From assembly GCF_047511655.1 (NCBI RefSeq), contig NC_133393.1:1927001-1991000 (forward strand): DNA of 64,000 nucleotides. The letters are read 5' to 3'. The DNA comes from Castor canadensis. Its lineage: Eukaryota > Chordata > Mammalia > Rodentia > Castoridae. Below the pieces are notes generated by a model. That model was not told where the DNA came from, did no database searches, and saw only the letters and a list, made by a program, of their open reading frames with translations. Below are positions 1 to 12,459 of this stretch, piece after piece. Each line of letters starts with the position of its first letter. Position 1 is the stretch's first letter. The position numbers were made by a program, and so were the translations under genes.

Positions 1-3000
1 AAACTTGAGGGACACCACAATGAAGAGATTCAAGAAGTAGCTGGGCGGATGGTTCTGTCCTCAGACGAGAGATTTTAGTTGGAGATAAAGATGTAGAAAT
101 TATTTGCATCTAGATAGGAAGCAGATGAGGTCAATTCAGAGACTGAGGGAGGGAGAAGAGAAGCAGGTAGGAACTCTATGGGAAGATAAGAGTTAAGAGC
201 CATAAGGAATTATAAACCCACTAATTAATTCAGTGAAAGAGAAGATAAAAGAGAGAGGCATGTTTTACTATGTTCTTTTTAGTCAGTGGTAATCTTGGTA
301 TCCTTCATGACCCAAGTGGAGGCTAAAATTTAAAAACAATGTGTGAGGAGGTGGTCAGGAAAATTTGCTTGGGAAGATTAGTTTCCTCCCAAAAGGAACT
401 TAAATTAAATGGAAGTATTTGTTGGCTTTATTTTCTTTCCATACTATAAACAAAACCTTTAAGAGTCTCACAGTCCTATTATGGTAAATAAGTGCCTGGA
501 AATAAAGGGCTGCATTGAAAAGTCCATCATGCAGTTATCAGAGCACTGTTTCACTACCCAGCTATCAATGTTCAAAGCCAGTGCTGCATCTAATGTCTCA
601 GGGGAAACACGGGAGCTTTATAGAGAGACACATTGGTCAGCTTTTGATAAGGCTCTGCAGTGATAATTCCTGGGGAAAATAAAATGTCATGAAGCAATGG
701 ACAAGAAGAGCTTACAGGACAGAAAGCAAATCCAGTAACAGGAAATAGCATCACTTTTGGCAGGAAGGTCAGATGAAGGGGATGGTGTTTCCTGCTGGTG
801 GCATGATTTCCAGAGTCACAAAGCTAATTGTAGCTTAGACGAAGCTAATTTGCCTTAGACGAAGGCAAAGCCCTGTCAAGAAAAAGAACTCAGCATTGAA
901 AATAAGGCCAGGTGGTTTGGGTAAGTAAGAGATTACCTGAGTGTAAGCCAGAAACCCTGGAAGAACATAACTCCTTTGGCCAGCAACGTATCACTGGAGG
1001 TCCAGCTCCCAAATGACGCTGGATGTCTTTCAAAGGGCATTACAACCAACCCAGCACGTCTGTCCAAATGCTGTCTCCATGAGCTATGGCTCTGTGTGTT
1101 GAAAGGAGGCAAACCAAATAGTGTTCTTGACATAATTTCCCCATCGTACTCATTTGTCAGATAGAATATTGGCCATTCTTTTGCAACACAGGACCCTGTC
1201 CTTGCCCCAGTTTCTATGAGGAGCACTGGACTGCCTTCCTGGTTCCAGCCTGACAACATCTTCTTCCCCTTCCTGTGCCAGCATTAGAAAAGAAGTTAAC
1301 AAATGGATCTAATTACCACAGTGGCTTGAGACTACTCAACTTTTTTCCCTTCCAGCTGCAAAGTTGTCCTCAGACTAAGCCTCACATTCAGAACTGCTGT
1401 CAAACTCTCACTGTAATGGCCACTTAAGTTTAATGTCAAGCTGACGCCTGTGGAAGACCTTGATTAAATTTGCAAACAGTAGACTCTAACCGAAGGAGAA
1501 CTTTACAGTTGTCTCATTTCGCCTTTCAAGCTTAAATCCCAGAAGTTTTCTTTTCTTCTTTGCAAAGAATTACAGAAGTTTGTGTGCAAAGACCCTGAGT
1601 ATCAGTAGGAGAGCAAAGTGTAACAATCAAAACATCCTGCGTGCTTGGAGACAAGAAATCCCTCAGCTTATTAGAAGTCTGTGTGAATTAAAGATTCACA
1701 CTCCCATCTCACTCGAGATCTATTAATGATTCAGTCTTATGACTATAATATTACAAGTCCTCCTGGTGTCCTTTTAAGCACCTGGTAATTAAGAGTTTTG
1801 TACTGCATGGACAGAGGAAAAACATGGAAGGAACATGAAAGAAATATGGGCTCTCCACCAACAATGTCATGCTTCAACCAGGTACAAACTTCCAACCTAG
1901 TTTCTTTCCTCGTTGTTTCTCCTTTTGTCTTTGATAGCCATGCAACCTCTCTTCCTGGTAATAGAAGCCTAGAAGTTAAAATGTATCTGGAAGACTTGTT
2001 CTCATTTACTGACTACTATTTTGAAGAGGCTGCTGGTTTTTGATTATTCTTTTGGGTTCTTCCTACATCATCTAATTCAAACAGGTCTGTTTTCAAAGAA
2101 AACAAATCAAACTTGTCAAGACCTGTGAAGCATGAAAAATAAATTGCTTTTTCCAACTCCAAAAAGCAGCAGAAAAGCCTTAATTTCTCTCTTCTTATTT
2201 AAGCCTCTAACCCTTACCTTCTAATCTGTAGATTTCACAAAATGTTTATATATTCTTCTGTATTATACACGACAGGAGATCAAACCTTATTACTAAGAAA
2301 TTGAACTTGTAATACAACTAATATTTAAACTAGTATTATTTTGGAGTTTGGCTAGCCACATAAAACATTCAAGAAAGCTGACACAAGTTCTCTGGGCTGC
2401 CGATAGAAAATAAACAGTCCACCAAGACACATCTCCTGTGCGGTTAATAGCTCTGTCCTTTTAGGCGGTGGGAGTGCAGGTTTCAATGGAGGAGGAGAAA
2501 ATGAGGCAGTAGAAAAAGATGGCCTTGCAAAATGTCAGATATGAAATATCCTGTCATAAGATTTCTCACTCAACTACAGCAGTGAGACTATGTCTAATAT
2601 TTCCCTTCTTTTAATGCAACAGAGACATTTCTATGCTCAGTTTTCTAAAGCTAACTTAAGTCTGTGGTTAAAAAAAAAAACACAGCTCCATGTAGCACTT
2701 GCTCATAATATTAAAAAAAAGAAAAAAGACTGTGGTTTTAGAATTTGTGGATAAAGTGGTAGGTAGTCATCACACTCCTGTAGAGAACTATAAATGATGA
2801 AAGGAATAGCAGATGGTTTTGGAAGGGAGAGATTTATAGAGGCAATTTGTAGTGGAATAGTGCTATTTTGTGAACTAGGTAATAAGAAGTCATGAAGACA
2901 AGAGCTCAGATAATACCTCATTTAATTATGGTACTAAATATTCCATGAAATCTTTGACTCCATTGTCTTAAGATTTCTAAACTGAAAATCATTATCAGCT

Positions 3001-3849
3001 GATTCTTGGGTTTTAGTGAATCGGTCCTCTTTGAATCCTTTTCTTATGATGCAGCGATGGTCCAAATAGTCTAGTTTTCTCTCTACAATGTCCTCTTTTC
3101 AAGTTAGCATCTGATTCAACAAAATAAAGGAAAAGTACTGCTCTTTACCAGAAAAGAAGACTGAAATAGACTAGTATTTTTCACATAATCCAAGGCAATA
3201 GGTGAAGGAGAGTTACACTTTAATTGGGTGTCCTTAGAGCCCCAAAGCCTTGGGTGAGCAAGTAGAGATGCTGGGGAGGAAATCAGTCAGGCAGATAAGG
3301 GCATCACAGGACATGAAATGCCAGGGATTGTCTCTTGCCTTACCGAGTCGATCCTGTGTGTCTTTGGCCATCCACAGTGTTTGCTAAATTCCACTGCTGG
3401 CATTGACAGGATGAGATTACTACTGATATCAGAATATTCATTGGTGACATTAATGATTTATCAAAACTATTTGGTAATTCATATCAACCACAGAAATAGT
3501 AAGGTATGAAGGCTGAGGGTGGGGAGAAGCATGTTAGCCTTATAGCCTTCTTGCTTTAGCAATTATCTACTATTCATAAACCTACCCCAGTGAATGGAAA
3601 ATGAGCACAGATAAGGAGGGCTGTTGTTCAGACAATGGATCGATTCCTTAATACACATCACCAGCTACACAAGTCCTCCTTCTCTTCATTCTCAGGTCGA
3701 GTTTGCTGCCATTCAAAGGAGGTAAGTTTCTCTTTCCAATGCAGTATAGGCTAGATCTTCACTAGTGATGGGCAGTGATGCTGGATACTCCAAACACTGC
3801 TCTAAATACTGAGGTAATTTCCAATCTGTTACAAAGTAAGACTCCAATC
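1..3849. other. Downstream flank of PRIM2, no gene recognised
   Basis: This AT-rich stretch shows no coding similarity that I can recognise; the short open frames on both strands lack family motifs and look like chance. I see no SINE of the ID or B1 type and no LTR here, in contrast to the rest of the window. Old, strongly diverged repeats may be present but I could not identify any. Confidence 0.5.
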
Positions 3850-4178
3850 ACATACAGATATAGTCATAAGCATTTTAATATTTACTAGCACAAATTGTCC
3901 AGAAAAAGACCGGGTCAAAAATTACAAATTATTAAAGAGCTTCTTGTGGACTTTAACCAGTCCAGAGGTGATTTTGATCTCCTACAAAAGGACTTAAGTC
4001 ACAATATACTTGTGACAAATTTCAAAAGAAACTTTTCCATTCTGTGAAAGTAGACTATGGAGGAGGTCTTTGCTTTTCCCTGAAAGCCTGTTTTCCTAAT
4101 CAATGTGTGTGTATGGATTGGAGTGGGATGGAAGTTCAACAAAGAGGCTTTAAAAAGGGTTGTTAAACCACCTCAGAA
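3850..4178 (-). other. PRIM2: Probable PRIM2 3' untranslated region
   Basis: No splice acceptor or coding similarity follows the TGA, so transcription is expected to run on into this region. On the minus strand an AGTAAA (3886-3881) lies beside an ATTAAA (3879-3874), followed by a GT-rich stretch around 3855-3865. A cleavage site near 3850-3860 is therefore plausible and would give a 3' UTR of a little over 300 nt. A further ATTAAA lies near 3220. The true end cannot be fixed from sequence alone. Confidence 0.4.
3874..3886 (-). terminator. PRIM2: Candidate poly(A) signals of PRIM2
   Basis: Two overlapping variant hexamers, AGTAAA and ATTAAA, occur on the minus strand about 300 nt after the PRIM2 stop. 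I saw no canonical AATAAA on that strand between 4178 and about 3000. The position and the downstream GT-rich stretch make this the best candidate; usage is an inference. Confidence 0.35.
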
Positions 4179-4403
4179 TCATGTGCTGAAGTACTCTTCC
4201 AGTTCCTCCAAATCCATGTCCAGGGAGGAGTTCAAAGAGGCCAGGGCAGATGATGCATCTTTGGGTTTCTGGACGCTGGGTTTGGGTTGGGGGGTTTCTG
4301 GGTGGATGGATTCCTTCTTGATGTCTTTACCACCAGTTAGCAGCCGCTGGCTCTCTAAAAAGAACTGATTCGGATGATTCAAAGAAAAGCCGCAATCATC
4401 CAC
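4179..4403 (-). CDS. PRIM2: PRIM2 terminal coding exon and stop
   Basis: The last coding exon starts after an acceptor CTAAACAG above 4403 with GTG, which is valine of the sequence [15 protein letters not shown] and not a start codon. It ends EELEEYFST followed by TGA at 4181-4179. It encodes 74 residues. The second half ([20 protein letters not shown] and [20 protein letters not shown]) is the low-complexity, acidic C-terminal tail that follows the iron-sulfur domain; it is known to vary among mammals. From memory, human PRIM2 ends in YFSEDS, so this protein would be about two residues shorter, apparently because of a one-base shift just before the stop. Frame and length otherwise fit the family (about 507 aa against 509). 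Confidence 0.95.
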   Translation of the reverse strand: MDDCGFSLNHPNQFFLESQRLLTGGKDIKKESIHPETPQPKPSVQKPKDASSALASLNSSLDMDLEELEEYFST

Positions 4404-4854
4404 CTGTTTAGGGAAGCAAATTGTATCACGTTAATACTGAGGAGGGCTATGAATAAAGGGCCTCGCCCTGTGTGTAGTGTCACTCCAAGCCGCTTAATAC
4501 CTGCAGCATGGACCCTCGCTGTTCTCACTACTTACCACTTCATTCAGGAATGCTTCAGCCACTTCCCAAACACTAATGGCTCTTGCATTTCTACCTCAGC
4601 CCAGCGCTCTGCACTTAACTCCAGCTCCCACCCAGCTCTACTTGACATCTTGTTGGCTCAAAGCCAGCTTAAAGTCAACAGCAAGCTTCTCCTTTCCTTT
4701 CCGCTACCCTCTATTCACACTGACTCATCACCATGTGTTCAGTGGGGGCAAACTGGAGACCTCTCACCCACACTTTGAGTCCTCAATTCTGACAACACCC
4801 AACCCATTGCCAATTTCTGTTGATATCCTCAGTTATAATCTATGTTTGGTAGGG

Positions 4855-4938
4855 CTAAGACCGAAACTCAGGGGTGGAACATGCCTCGTAAGCACGAGGC
4901 CCTGCATTCAAGCCTTAGCACTGCAAAAGAAAACAAGT
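4855..4938 (+). mobile_element. ID-type SINE, diverged
   Basis: The sequence runs from a weak A-box region (ctcaggggtggaac) through gaggccctgcattcaagcct, a tRNA-like B-box context, to an A-rich tail. It matches the general plan of tRNA-Ala-derived ID elements of rodents but is diverged. Confidence 0.65.
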
Positions 4939-5499
4939 TTGGAAAGCAAACCTGAGAGTGTGTGTGTATGAGTGACGTGCAAGTTGAAGACCTATGCATC
5001 TTAGTGTTGTGCCCCTGCTCCAGGCAAAACACTTTGCACATTGTAGGTCAATAAATATTTGGTTTTTGTAAGTGATCTTACAATCACTTTTGATACTTTG
5101 ATATTGGTCCTTGACACCACTCATATTTTAGAATTTATTTATAAGTCTGACATGTGCAATCTCATTTAGTATGACACAAACTCTAAAACAGCAACTGGAC
5201 TCGCTGTAACGTCTTCACCTGAGTATCGAGCATTCCCTGATCTTTCCATAGAACATCTGACTTAATGGAAACATGTCTAGGCTCATAGCTTTATGTTATT
5301 TCTTTTCTCAAAAGTTACTTGTAATCTTTAACTTTGAATAGTACCTTACTCTTCACTCTGTTCCTTTACTATTCAATGAGAATTTGAGAGGGTATCAGTA
5401 CTTTGTGTCTGAAGATTCAGCAAGTGAAAACTGTTTCCACATTTTGATTCTAAAGTTTACTAATGATAAACAAATACACCTTTCTAGAAGAACAGCAAC

Positions 5500-5755
5500 A
5501 AGCACTTCTTGAGGCCTTTCTGTGCCAGACATTGTTTAAAGTCTCAAGCACATACACACACTCTTCACACGCGTGCACCCTTACTTAACTCCCACAGTAG
5601 CCCTGAATGAAGGCAGTGTATCATGTTTTCCTATCATTTCGGATGAAGTATCTGAGAAAGGAGGTTAAGTACCTCAGCCACGATCATACACCAGCAGGCT
5701 GGAGATGGGATGGCAGCTGGCAGAACCCATGCTCATAAACCAGTGTGCTCTGACA
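5500..5755 (+). repeat. MIR-like ancient SINE
   Basis: Begins with the MIR-type phrase around tctgtgccagacattg and continues through gaggttaagtacctcagcca and a final degenerate antigenic-core-like segment. Order and orientation match MIR on the plus strand; divergence is high, as expected for this old family. Confidence 0.6.
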
Positions 5756-6094
5756 CCTCATTCTGGTGCCACAGCCCAGGAGAATATTGTGTTCATACAC
5801 TGTATTCCTTAAAACCGGAAACCCGTTACAAAGTCTTGACATTTTTTGTGGAGGTGTGACATAACAGTGAGATAACACATGGATCAGTGTAGTCACTCTC
5901 TTCATATTTGACCAACAGGTGAGACTGAACTGATCCAATGTGACACCCAACCTCAGATTTGCCTTCTCCCCTTCTGCAGATGGAGCTGACAACAAAATAC
6001 CATTTGATTTTACTTTTTTTTCCCACTTGATATATTTTGGAAATGGAAACCATTAACATTTCTTTTGTTTATCTGTCATATATTTACCAATTTT

Positions 6095-6210
6095 AAGAGT
6101 ATGTCTTGCTATTTTGCCTGTGTTGCCCAGGTTGGCGTTGACTTGCAATTCTCCTAGCTCAGCCTCCTGAATAGCTGGAGACAGGTATATGCCACCATGC
6201 CTGGCTTTTA
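6095..6210 (-). mobile_element. B1-type (7SL-derived) SINE
   Basis: Read on the minus strand it shows the 7SL/B1 signature: ggctgagctaggagaattgc following a GCCAGGCATGG-type start (near 6205), and a T-rich end. Diverged monomer. Confidence 0.7.
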
Positions 6211-6439
6211 CAGTATTTTTACATCTCTCTCCATACTGAAGTGACTTGTTCACAGTAGGTATCTAGTAAATATTTGGTGAGTTGAGCCCATAACTAGCCA
6301 ATGTACACCAGTCATGCAGCTGACATTAATTGGACCTACTGTGTTATGAGAATGCATTTGACTAAGACTATAGAAATTTCCAGACTAGTCATATGCTTAG
6401 AAATCATTTTCAAAAGTAGAGAAGTGATAAGGGTCATAG

Positions 6440-7000
6440 ATAAAGGCCTATTGTACTCCACAGTGGAAAGAAACTCTGCTGTGGGCGGTGGGATCAAAGA
6501 AGGCTTTGTAAGGAAGTGCTGTGTGGGTCAGGACTGGAAAGCTGGAGTACACAGCTGGGATGATGAAGGAAAGGGCAGTACAGCAGCAAGACCACATGAG
6601 AAGGTCCTGGGAAGGCAAATGGTTTACATGATCTGGAGTGAAGGGATATAAAAAGGAATAAGAAGACAGGATGGAGGGCTGGCTCTGTGGTAGTGCATTT
6701 GCCTAGCAAGGATGAGGACCTGGGTTCTATCCCTAGCATTGCCCCCCCCCAAAAAAAATGAAAAAAAAGAAAAAAAAGTCAGAAAGACTGGCAGGTACCA
6801 GACCTCAGAGAGCCTTGAAAGCCAGGGTAATTATTCTAGACCCAATCCTCTAGAGGCAACAGGGAGTCACAAAAATCCTTAGGGAGGAAAGTGGTGTGAT
6901 TAGGGCTATGCATAGTCTTATGGAGTGACCAGTGAAGGGGCTTGCTGTTGTGGTACAGATGACCTCTCTTGATGGGCGGAATACAAAACAGAAACAAGAT
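6440..7000 (+). repeat. Ancient interspersed repeat, interrupted by a SINE
   Basis: The stretch carries phrases that recur at 62605-63420 and 45240-46140, such as an aggctttgtaaggaagtg-like segment, gagagccttgaaagccaggg and a segment with agggagtcacaaaaatcctt. This is a common mammalian middle-repetitive sequence; I believe it belongs to the L2 or a similarly old class but cannot name it with confidence. An ID element (6674-6778) splits it. Confidence 0.5.
6674..6778 (+). mobile_element. ID-type SINE
   Basis: Contains ggctctgtggtagtgcattt, gcctagcaaggatgaggacc and the B-box gggttctatccc, followed by a C-run and a long A-rich tail. Well-preserved plan of a tRNA-derived ID element, plus orientation. 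Confidence 0.85.
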
Positions 7001-8574
7001 CGTTTTTGGTAATATGAGAGTACCCCAGGATTCTCTGTAGTCAGTTGTTAACAAATATTGGGCCAATAATTTTACAGTTATGACAGTGTATACACTGATT
7101 TATTGAGTTATTACCCAAATCACTAAGGAAAAATATCTTTAACTGGGCTGCTTAATCTCAAAATGTTTCCTTAATGTTTTATGATACATCTATAATTTCA
7201 TTAACAATGGAGGCTTCTTCAATGTATTTGATTTTACCCAATTCATTAAAAACTGGGAGATGCAATATAAATTTGTCAAGTGTTTTCTGAAAAGTTTATT
7301 GTCTAGCACATTCAACCAGAGGGATTTATATTTTATAGAGGAAATTAGAGATTAAAGGACCCTGGAGATCTTTAAAATTGAACCTCTAGCATATACAGAT
7401 TAGGAAACTGATGCCTACAGAGATTATATGGTCTAATCATCCATCAAACTAGTAATTGGACTTGTTTGAATTAAAATTCGGGCCTTATGACTAGATCAGT
7501 TCAGTTGCTCCGAAATCTCTATTAATAGGTTTCACACAAAGTAAAATAAGCTAACAATGAAATCTTTATTATAAAAACCTTAGCTGTATTATTTCTTGTA
7601 AAAGGAATCCAATAGCTGGTACAATAACAACTCACTTGGGATCTTGCTACACCTTGCTTCTAGTTATTAAAGTTTTCAATATACTATCTCAGAGACAACT
7701 CTAAAAACTGTAGTGTGGGCAAAATGAAATAGGATAATCTTTATAATCCCCAGATTACTCATCTGTGAGAGAGTTAATAATAGTGCTATGCCATAGGACT
7801 GCTATGGGGAAAAACAAAAGGAATTTGAATGTAAAAAGAATGGTTGGTCCTATGAAATCTGGATTAAATATTTTGGAAACTATACTCAAAAGGGCCCTGT
7901 CTTTACACCAAAAGATTAGTTCACATTTTAAGTATCTTCAGTTTAAAATATATTCAAGAAATGTGTGGTTTTTTAAAACGAATCCCCACTTTAGTTAATA
8001 TTTTTACTAACCATTTAAAATTGTGTGAGGGGCCTTCGAGTGAGGGCTTGTATTTGCCCCTCTTAACTCATTTTGTTACGCTTGATATCATCTGTCAAGC
8101 TTCTTGATAATGTGATGAAACTGTTTCCTGTTTTCTCAACTATACTTTCTCCTAGGGTGGATTCTTTATTTCTGTTATTTTTGAAGGAAGTGTATATAAT
8201 TGCTATTCAGTCCCCTTTCATCAAGCTCAGGAAAATAAATTTAGGGTTATTTTGTTGTTTGTTTTTTAGGCAAAGGGGAGAAGCATAAACAAAATGAAAA
8301 TAGGTATTTAAAAATCTAAGTATGGGAAAGAATAGAGAAAGAGCGGTATCCACATCCTAATCTCTCATGTTACTTCTTTTTGCTCAAGAGCCTACCGCTA
8401 TTTTCATGCTCTCACTGAAAAGACAGAAACCCCTATTTGCTTCTATCCAGATTTGGAAACACAAGCATTTTCACAATTTGTCTTTTGTGCATCAATCTTC
8501 AATCTTCTGGTCCCTTTCCTCAAACCTCTTTCTTGCTTGGTGAGTGATGGTTTTCTTGGTGTTTTTTTTTTTCC

Positions 8575-8655
8575 CTTTCAGAACTGAGGTTTGACTCAGA
8601 GGCTCATGCTTGCCTGGGTAGGGCAGGGGGCTCTACCTCTTGAGCCAGGCCAGGG
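8575..8655 (-). mobile_element. ID-type SINE fragment
   Basis: The T-rich 5' side on the plus strand followed by actgaggtttgactcagagg and ctacctcttgagccaggcc is the reverse complement of an ID-type element. Diverged. Confidence 0.6.
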
Positions 8656-8747
8656 CACTGTGGCTGATCATTTCTGACTATGTTGTGTACATTTTGTAAG
8701 GTATTGGAAGAGAGAAGCTCTATGATGCATTTTCATTCTGCCATATT

Positions 8748-9085
8748 GTATTGATAAGCTCTGGGTCACTAAGACAAAATACCTGAGAAAAACAGCTTAT
8801 AAGGATGAAAGTGTTATTTTAGCCAACAGTTGATTGGTTCTATTCCTTTTGGGCCAATGGCAAGGCAGTACATCATGGTGGGAGAGCATGGGAGAGCAAA
8901 GCTGCCTACCTCATGGCAGCTGGGAAGGAAAGAGACCAGAGTCCCACTATTGCCTCCATGGACACTCCACCAATGACCTAACTTCCTTTCACTAGGCCCA
9001 ACCTCCTAAGATTCCCAACTCTTGGCACCACAAGAAGGGAACCAAGACTTTGAGGGACATTCAAGAGGTGAATTCGACTATGATA
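8748..9085 (-). mobile_element. MaLR-type LTR
   Basis: Plus-strand order (gtcactaagacaaaatacct, then a segment with caaggcagtacatcatggtg, then a C-rich end with aatgacctaacttcctttca and aggcccaacctcctaagatt) matches the reverse complement of a widespread MaLR-class mammalian LTR. The repeat at 45331-45705 shares these landmarks in the same orientation. Family name is from memory and not certain. Confidence 0.55.
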
Positions 9086-10859
9086 AATTATAAGAAATTT
9101 TGTACAAAAATTTGTACAAGGGGTACAAAGTACTATGAAGGATGTAACACAAGATCAACAGAGATGGGATCTAGGAAAGCTGCTTTATAAGGTTCATCAT
9201 AGACTCTGGATTTCATCTTCAGAGAAATGAGAATCCATTAAAGGCTTTTTGAAGCAGGTTACTGAAATGATCACAATTCTTTAAATATCACTACAGCAGA
9301 TGTGTGGAGGAAGAACTAGAACGTATAGATTCAGGAAAATGAGCTAGGAGACTAGCCCAGAATTTTAATTGATATCTGTAATGACCTCGAGTTATAAAAC
9401 GACTTAAGTATATTTTAAACTTCCTGTTAAAGATGGCAAAAAATAAAAAAGGTGAGATAGGTTTTAGCAAGATTTCTGTAGAGACTTATATGATGGAGAA
9501 GAAACTGTGCTCAGCCACTGGGACAGCAAGTCTCTAGAATTACTCAATGTCCAAAGAGGTCTATTCCTAAAGAATTAACTAAAATTCAAAGATTAATCTA
9601 CACAAAACCTACTGTGTTCATTTACACACAAAGTATGCAGAAAGTATGACTATACTATTATGTAACTAATCACTGCTCCCTAAAACAACTGAGGAAAACA
9701 AATCTTAAGTACACTAGCTTTTGATGTCTATTAAATGGATAGCTCTCAAACATTTGCTTGGAGTCAGTCAACATATTCTGCACACAATGACCTTCACACA
9801 AACACAGAGCTCATATTTCTGCCACACTAATGTAGCTTTTGAAGGAATGGTAGCAATATTGTTTTTACCTATGGGATATTTGGGTTTTAATCAAGAGGTT
9901 TTGCAATGACAGCTTATAATGAGGCAGCTGGTATTACCAAAAGAGCCATATGGAACTATCATAGTGCTGTTGCAGTTGGTATCAATTAACTGGTTCATTT
10001 GCAAAACTTTCATTTCAGTGGATTTCATCACAGAGGCCTCAGGAAAATAAACTAGAAACTTACTGGGGAGGGGCAAAGGATGGCAGAAACCCCCCCATAA
10101 AAATAGATAGCTTTTAAATCAGAAAAAATAATAAATGAAGGGAGATATTCATATGTAAAACTCTACAATGAACAGAAGCAACTTTTGTCCTGCAGTTTAA
10201 GGTTTAAGTCTCAGTACTCCACACAGGAGGGTTTAAATCATTTCTTTTCAATATCTGCATTAATCTAAGGCAAGTTTTAAAAACTGGCAATAGTAGCAGT
10301 ATCTTGTTGAAATAATCAATAGGAGAGCTATTACAAAAGCAGACAAATGCTCCTTCCTTCTCAGTGATTATGTCATAAACTCAATGCTTAAGTCTAATTT
10401 TACATTTTATTTTTTAAGGAAAGAGATTGGCTAATAGACCTCAATTTGTGAAAGACTCCACAAGTGATTGAGAACACACGAAATCAAAGGGCTCAAGATG
10501 AGCAAATTACAGAGTGCCACCTTCACAGGAGTGCATGCTAAAAGTACCAGATGTGTGCCTTACTGAGATGCCTACACTGATGAAACTAATCTTCACATTT
10601 TGTGAAAATAAACTGTTTTCAAATAAGAGTACCAATGTCCAAAGTTGAGTGCAGAAGAAAGTGGGCTAGCCTCACAGCAGACCAGGCTCTAGTTCCAGCC
10701 TGGTTACTTAGGACCACTAGACCTGTTTTTATATATATAAGCTATATGATGGCTACAGCAGATTACCCTTGATGCTTGCTAAAATTAAAAACCCTGAATG
10801 AAACAGAGGGTAACTAAAGGACACAGAATTAGGTGACGAAGTTAAAAAAAATTACTTAC

Positions 10860-10928
10860 ATTATGTGTCATCTCGAAGTACTTCTGACAGGCTACCTGGT
10901 AATGTGTCCCCTTTACTAAATCCAAAAT
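10860..10928 (-). CDS. PRIM2: PRIM2 internal exon (fourth 4Fe-4S cysteine)
   Basis: This short exon of 69 bp encodes ILDLVKGTHYQVACQKYFEM and THN, exactly 23 codons in phase 0. The acceptor is TATTTTAG above 10928 and the donor is AAT|GTAAGT at 10860/10859. The cysteine of QVAC falls at human C424, the last of the four 4Fe-4S ligands. From memory, human has EMIHN where this sequence has EMTHN, a minor substitution. The exon is too short to stand out as an open reading frame and was found by following the protein family through the intron. Confidence 0.95.
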
Positions 10929-12360
10929 CTAAAATAAATGAGGAAAAGGAGAAAGAAAAATTAGAATTATGCTTCTTTTAGCCATTGTAGAGCACAGCTG
11001 TTGCCTTTTCATGATCCTTGTTCCAGACAGGAAATGCAATAAATCGCATCTCATGCTGTACATCTGCAGCCTGGGCACTGTGATGATTCTGACATGAGGT
11101 CGCTCCACAGATGGCGGCATCTCTCCCAAAGTGTGTCCAGATAAAGCTAGTGTGGCATAATCTAATGGTCGTGGATGAAGCAATCAAGTATACTATTAGA
11201 TACTTACCTGCACATTTCTTGTTTATACAGATAAAGGATAAAATACCACTACATGCACATCAGGAAAATTGAACGTAAACCCTTTGGACAAGTATCTGTG
11301 GAGAGGCAATGCATCTTTCTTCAATCAGGTTTGTCCTGTTTCAAATGAAGTTACTTCTTGAAAAGCTCAGCAGAATGAGCGAACAGTCTACTCTGAGCAC
11401 CTATTAGGGACATCATCCTATCTTTTGTAAACAATTTGCTTTCCAATTAGAATTCATGCAGTCTCTCCAGAGTGGTGAAGTCCCCTCCTTATTAGCCAGC
11501 TGCAATGGTAGATTACATTTGTGAAGTTTCATTGCCTCCCAAATAAATAAAACATACACTTGGCCTATTTATCAAACATAGTAAAATGCTAGAATTAAGA
11601 GATGACCTCAAATGAAGGGAAGCATAATTCTAGAGAAATGTTAACTTATACCCCTTTTCAGAAGGCTGAGCCTCCTGTCACAAAAAGGAGTGAGCAGTCT
11701 CAACTTCCTGCAACCCTCACTGTCGAGTGTGGCTCTCCATCCTTGGACAGAAATGTGAATGGGCATTCTGCAGCACTGACAAGAATGCACTTAAAAGACT
11801 GCTTTTCTGTGATTGCCTGAATTTCTCCTCACCTTTTATTAAATCTTACATGAAAAACCTGTGTCTAACCAATCACAGAACCCAGAATCCTGGCTATTTG
11901 GCCTATTTTTCTTGATTATTAGAGCAAAAATAAAAAATCAATTTAAAATGAATGAACGTTAAAAAAAAAAAAAGAAGTTGCAGAGACTTCGAAGGAATAA
12001 CACTAGTGCTTCGGGAACTATCTTCTCTTGCTTCTGAGAGTGAGCCAAACCACCTTAAAGGCTGATGTCGTAAAGGTTCCTGCAGCTCTCAACAGCACCA
12101 CACTGAAGTCTGAGCTCTAAGACATGAATCTTTGGGGACATGCAAACCATACCCAAATGCAGGCACTGCAAGGGTGGCAGACAGAGACTGGTTCAGAGTG
12201 AGGGTCGGAAGTAGAACGGGTCAATGCAATATACGGTACACAGAGTGGAAATATCCAGAGGAGAAATGTGGCCAAGAGGAAGAACAACAAACCAGGTGGG
12301 GGAACAATGAGGAAGCTGGAGAAAAGACCTACATGAGATGGAGTCCATGCTCACACCAAA

Positions 12361-12459
12361 GTGTGACCACAGCTCACAAGTGAACACACAAACATGCAAC
12401 CACGGTTCACAACTGTACACACTGCAGTGTGACCACAGCTCACGAAAGGCACTTCACTG
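12361..12459. repeat. 33-bp tandem repeat, three units
   Basis: Units begin at 12361 (gtgtgaccacagctcac), 12394 (atgcaaccacggttcac) and 12427 (gtgtgaccacagctcac), exactly 33 bp apart. The first and third share 17 identical bases; the middle unit is diverged. A weaker partial unit may precede at about 12328. Confidence 0.75.

Larger units (their letters stand above)
4404..10859 (-). other. PRIM2: PRIM2 intron (last intron)
   Basis: This 6.5-kb intron contains ID-type SINEs (4855-4938, 6674-6778, 8575-8655), a MIR (5500-5755), a B1-type SINE (6095-6210), an old interspersed repeat (about 6440-7000) and a MaLR-type LTR (8748-9085). The stretches 7000-8570 and 9400-10859 show nothing I can name, apart from a weak MIR- or L2-like segment around 7340-7500 and a stretch at 9100-9390 resembling the old repeat at 6440-7000. 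Confidence 0.8.

Noticed and set aside
481..663. 60-codon frame near the left edge
   Set aside because: Short, without motif or neighbouring coding sequence; within chance expectation.
4374..4971. Overlapping 134- and 131-codon plus-strand frames next to the last PRIM2 exon
   Set aside because: No family motif, and the right part overlaps an ID-type SINE; composition looks like noncoding sequence.
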